Shown: in pieces, positions 1 through 64,000 of the stretch | How the letters are laid out: each line of letters begins with the position of its first letter | How positions within the stretch are numbered: position 1 is the first letter of the stretch | NCBI GenBank assembly: GCA_034440575.1 | Contig: JAOTOL010001242.1 | Span: 156,001 to 220,000 of the forward strand | Reading direction: 5' to 3' | Source: Imbricaverruca yamaguchii | Taxonomy: Eukaryota > Arthropoda > Thecostraca > Neoverrucidae | Length of the DNA stretch: 64,000 nucleotides | Notes under the pieces: generated by a model | The model's input: the letters and a program-made list of their open reading frames with translations, nothing else | What the model was told of the DNA's origin: nothing | Database searches by the model: none | Position numbers and translations under genes: made by a program

Positions 1-1570
1 CGGGCCTCCGACACCATTTAAATTATTTAAATCTCTCAATATTATGATACCGTACAGCCAGCTGCGTCGAATGACACCCACATAATGAAAATTGAAGCCA
101 TAGCCACGAAATACGAGGACTCTGAAAATTAAACCATCCTTAATGTCCCGGGTTGAAATGTTAATCGAGGGTTGCCCACAGGCATTCTCTTGATGCCAAG
201 CATGGGTAGCTTTGGGAGAAAACGAAGAAACGCGGGGCGATGGAAGAAATGAGCTCGACGTTTGACTTTGAAAATTAATGTGATTTCTGAACAATCTGCT
301 AGAGTACCATTGACATGTCCCGGTTTGCAATGTTACTCGAGGTGCACTACGGGCTATTGCTTGATACAAGATGTGGGTATGTTAGGCAGAAAAAAAATGC
401 GAGGCGACTAAAGAAATCGGTTTGACCTTAGAAATTAGTTTGATTGGGTAACATTATAATACAGCGCAAATCACGTAGAATGGCACCCACTTGGTGCAAA
501 TTGAACCCATAGTGACGAATCGCAAGGACTTCGAAAAAAATAAAAACTAGCCTTTGACCATGAGGTTTGACCTTGACATATCCAGGTTGTAAAATGTTAC
601 TTGAGGGTTCACCATGGGCTGCCACTTGACATGCATTGCTACCATTGTCCATTCCTTGTCGCCAATGACATCCATTTACTGCAAATTGAAGCCGTAGCGA
701 AGAAACGCGATGGCATCGAAGAACTCAACCAAACCTTTGACTTTGACATGTCCTGATTTGAAACGAAGCTGGATAGTGAAAACCACCAAAAAAATGTGAG
801 GCAGCTGAATAAATGAACTTGAATTTTGACCCGTCCAGATTACTTCGAAATATCAACTTTCTGATACTATACAACAAGACAACACGAATGACATCCATTC
901 TCTGAAAATTGAAGCTATAGCGACGAAACGCGATACCATCGAAGAACTCAATCAAACCTCTGACTTCGACATGTCCCGGTTTGAAATGAAGCTGGGTAGC
1001 GAAAACCACAAAAAAATGTGAGGCGACCGAATAGATCAGCTTGAATTTTGAACGGTCCAGAATATTTTGAAATATCAACTTTCTGATACTGTACAACAGA
1101 CAACACGATAACATCGAAGAACTTAATCAAACCCTTAACCTTGACGTGTTCCGGGTCGAAATGCTACTTGAGTGTTCACCACAGGTTATCGGTTGATACA
1201 TTTTCTTTGGATAAGTTTGAGAGAAAACGGAAAAATCGGCGATAGAAGTATCAGCTTGGCCATTGTCCTTGACAAATAATTCGGTTGCTTAGCTTGCTGA
1301 TACTGCATAGCGAGACACGTCGAATGACACTCATCTAATGGAAATTGAAGCGATAGCAACCGAACCCTCGCGTTCGGTCGATATCGCTTCAATATCGCCA
1401 TCTAATGAATGCAGGTAACCTTTGACCTAGAAGTTTTACCTTGACATGTACCGACTTGAAATGTTGCAGCATGGTTCACCACAGGCTACTTGATACAAAA
1501 TCTGGGCAGGTTTGGGTGAAGACGAAAAACAATTGGAAGCGACCGAAGAAACTGGCTTACGCTGAACCTT
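1..1570. repeat. Diverged tandem repeat in the last visible intron
   Basis: A degenerate unit of roughly 240 bp recurs across this stretch. Recurring elements are 'TTTGAC..TTGACATGTCC(C)GG', 'TTGAAATG', 'ACGAAACGCGA' and 'AATATCAACTTTCTGATACT'. The clearest pair is about 690-890 against about 910-1110. Short ORFs here are by-products of the repeat. I see no exon and no recognisable transposon protein. 1570-2680 holds nothing I can name. Confidence 0.6.
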
Positions 1571-2689
1571 AACCGTTAAAATGGCAATGCGATGCCTATG
1601 TAGTTCCTTCCAGCGCAGGGTAAAAAATAATGGTTTTCGTTAGGTGTGAGATGTCGAAAGGAGCACAATAGGATGTCGAAATTTGTCATGCAATTAGTGA
1701 CATTTAAAATGTTTTTCATGTCTTTCAGACTCGTATTTAAGCCAATGGTGTAGGTACTTAGGACAGCACCTTTATTATTTGTTTTCAAATTCACAATTCT
1801 TATCGAGAGCATGAACATGATACTGATAACCGAGATACTGTTAGAGAGGAGACATGAAGACATAATAAGCGTCCATCAAGGAGCAGAATGTTGATACTTC
1901 TTGGAGGATGTCGATCGAATGTTCAATAAGTGGTATATTCCACCCTTTTTCACGAATAATTTAGCACTGTTCCATCGTGCTTGATGTTAAGTGATTCGAA
2001 CAATCATAAACCCGTCGCTGAATGCCGATTCCAATACAAATACGCTTCTGGCGAACTCGTCGCTGAATACGAATACGAATACGATGTTAACTTGACATAC
2101 GTGCTTAGGGCTGCGCATGACTTCCCTCAGTGGTCTTGAAGATAGCCAAGAACACCCAGAATCGCATGTGTTCAAGATATATCAATATATGAAGAGGGAA
2201 TTGCAACCTAAGATGTATAAATCTTAGTGATAATGCAGATGTATTGCCTAGCAGAGCACAATTTTTCACTCAAGCGAAAACAGAAGATGGTCAAGGTTGA
2301 TGTTATTGAAGAAAGGCCTGGAAACAGGAATTTCTAACGTTTGCTGATTTACTATTCGAACATTTTGTGATCACAGATAGCCTGTGAACCTCGTTTATCG
2401 GCTACATCGGCTTTGAGTATTTTTGGTGATTCTCTTGCGTATATATTTTTACTCTATAAACGAATAAGTATAATTTTGCGGCGATGATACTCAGGTAGCG
2501 AGGCTTGGGGGACACGTTTTTTTTTGTTGGGGGGTGGGGGACAAATCACTACTTTTCAGAAATTGGGAGGACATGTCTTCCCCAAATGGTTACACCCATG
2601 CCACCGCACAACACTACACAGCCAACTTACACAACATCAACACACTGGCAGCACGGACGAGAGTTCTGCCCTCAATTAAACGCTACTTC

Positions 2690-3461
2690 ACCCCCCTAAT
2701 CCACAAACTACACGTCGCACGAAAAGAAAAGAAGTGTCATCGGAAAACGCTCGACGTGTAGGACCAGACACCACACCCAAAATAGTATCCCCATAAAAGT
2801 GACATGACTAGGAGCCTATATTTTCACGAATTACGTCATGTATTACGTCATGTTTTGGCTCTGGGGAGTTCATTTTGGGAAACCAAAAATTATTTGGAAT
2901 CAGAAAAGGAAGACGAAATCGAACATGGCCCTAAAAATATTTCCCATCCAAAAATGAAAAGCATAGATCTTTGAAATCGCAAAATTTTGAGTTTTTAACT
3001 GTCTTAATTTTAATTTTTCTAATGGATAGAGTCGGACCGAAAAACGTTGTTCGAAGTGAACTTGCTCTCACAAATATGCTTACTGTAGCCAGTATCTTCG
3101 AATTCATTCCTATGTGCAAATATGCAAGACTAATAAGTAATCAAAAACGGACTTTTTTCATCCTCTGGTCCGTCTTGTTTCGTCCCTAAAGATAAGCAAG
3201 CGCTGAAAGTTTCATCAAAATATCTCTATCCGTTAAACTGTAACGGCTGGTTGAACTGTTCTGGACGTAACTCACTTGACCTTGATCAACTCGTTAACCA
3301 TAGATGACCTGACCTCAAAATATTTACACAACATGCCAAATTGATGAAGGAGAAGGCGTGCAAAATTTCGGCGCGCTCCCGTGCGCCGTTATTTCACTGT
3401 CCGCGGTAAACTTTACGGGGTGGCACGCATATCACCCCCCCCCCCGAGACGGCGCGGGCTA
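2690..3461. mobile_element. Diverged copy of a piggyBac-like non-autonomous element
   Basis: It shares long stretches with the two copies at 56879-57692 and 57956-58849: the 5' block with AAACTACACGTCGCACG and GTGTCATCGGAAA, a middle block TTTTGGCTCTGGGGAGTTCA, and the 3' block ending in a C-run followed by GAGACGGCGCGGG. The right end is the inverse of the CCCGCGCC terminus of the 56.9-kb copy, but the left end and TTAA sites are decayed. No transposase was seen. Confidence 0.65.
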
Positions 3462-3639
3462 AAGTAATAATAACATTTGTGACGTCACGATCAATGGGAA
3501 AAAGAACTTCCCGATAAATGGGTCCCACTCAGCTACCTTTGTATGTTGTTCTGTCACTGTCTCGCTTCATTGTCACGGACAAGCTACAGATGTCGCGCTC
3601 AGCCATCCACGAACTAGCCTTCACACGGATACAAGACAG

Positions 3640-3801
3640 ACGTAATGACCACCACCGCCCCGTGGGCAGGTTACCAGACAGAGATGTCTGATGACCACCA
3701 TCGCCTCATGGGTAAGTTACCAGACAGATGTCTGGTGACCACCGCCGCCACGACAGGTTAGGCGAGTGACCACCGCCGCTACGTCGGCAGGTCGGACGTA
3801 C
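3640..3801. repeat. Minisatellite abutting the exon 25 donor
   Basis: About four imperfect units of 35-50 bp each begin with GACCACC(A/G)CCGCC and mostly run to CAGACAGATGTCTG. The last unit runs straight into the exon 25 donor (CGGACGTAC on the + strand). 3461-3640 shows nothing else. Confidence 0.7.
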
Positions 3802-63490
<59,689 letters not shown>

Positions 63491-63507
63491 CTGCCAGAAG
63501 AGGCAGG

Positions 63508-63790
63508 GTCACACCACACCACACCACACACCACACCGCACCACACCACACCACACACAACACCGCACCACACCACACCACACCACACACCGCACCACAC
63601 CACACCACACCACACCACACCACACCACACCACACCACACCACACCACACCACACCACACCACACCACACCACACCACACCACACCACACCACACCACAC
63701 CACACCACACCACACCACACCACACCACACCACACCACACCACACCACACCACACCACACCACACACCGCACCACACAACACATCACACA
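63508..63790. repeat. (CCACA)n pentanucleotide array
   Basis: Nearly pure CCACA repeats run from 63598 to 63765, flanked by versions with CACACA and CCGCA. CA-rich degenerate sequence continues to the end of the window with no exon visible. It starts 17 bp from the exon 1 acceptor. Confidence 0.97.
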
Positions 63791-64000
63791 CATCACATCG
63801 CACACCACACCACAATACACGACAGCATACCCACATCATATCACACTCCACACCACATGACACGACATCACATCACCAGCAATATCTTACACAAGACACA
63901 ACAAACCATATCACCCACCACACACTGCACCACACTAACATGACACTACACCACACTTTACGACACATCATATCACACTACGCCACACGACATCACACCC

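Noticed and set aside
725..1130. Internally repeated 129-codon ORF as a protein with repeats
   Set aside because: The repetition comes from the 240-bp DNA repeat, and the frame is not maintained in neighbouring units.

Overview
The window is eukaryotic (metazoan) genomic DNA. Almost all confident coding sequence belongs to one gene on the minus strand, an axonemal dynein heavy chain of the single-headed inner-arm group (DNAH3/DNAH7/DNAH12-like). I placed 25 consecutive internal exons between 63490 and 3802. Each has a GT donor and an AG acceptor, and the phases match at all 24 introns. Joined, they give 3942 nt, an open stretch of 1314 codons running from the AAA1-AAA2 linker through AAA2, AAA3 and AAA4 to the stalk, the microtubule-binding domain and the start of the return coiled coil. 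The tail and AAA1 lie 5' of the window (above 64000); AAA5, AAA6 and the C-terminus lie beyond position 1. A motile-cilium dynein means an animal with ciliated cells or flagellated sperm. Degenerate GGTTA/TAACC tracts, non-LTR elements, tRNA-derived SINEs and heavy microsatellite load fit a marine protostome, perhaps an arthropod, but I cannot name the species. || Layout from high to low coordinates: a (CCACA)n tract and exons 1-2 (63.5-62.6 kb); a 19.3-kb intron 2 with a long-inverted-repeat element, two TTAA-flanked piggyBac-like non-autonomous elements, a decayed CR1/Jockey-type LINE broken by a TA-centred inverted duplication, a broken antisense ORF of an unnamed multi-copy family, a SINE and tandem repeats; exons 3-11 (43.3-27.6 kb) with a second SINE, LINE scraps and several minisatellites; a 5.7-kb intron 11 with another TA-centred palindrome; then the more compact exons 12-25 (21.9-3.8 kb), whose introns are filled with CA, TA and minisatellite arrays. 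|| The most unusual feature is a recurring pattern: several introns carry tandem repeats whose unit contains the adjoining splice junction (last exon bases plus donor, or acceptor plus first exon bases). It is clearest at exon 3 (13 intronic units of about 27 bp), at exons 14 and 15 (both ends of intron 14), at exon 17 (both sides) and at exon 4. The dynein introns thus appear to have grown partly by amplifying their own splice sites, giving strings of decoy donors and acceptors. Two long TA-centred inverted duplications are the second notable feature; one of them shows an indel pattern that could be an assembly artefact.
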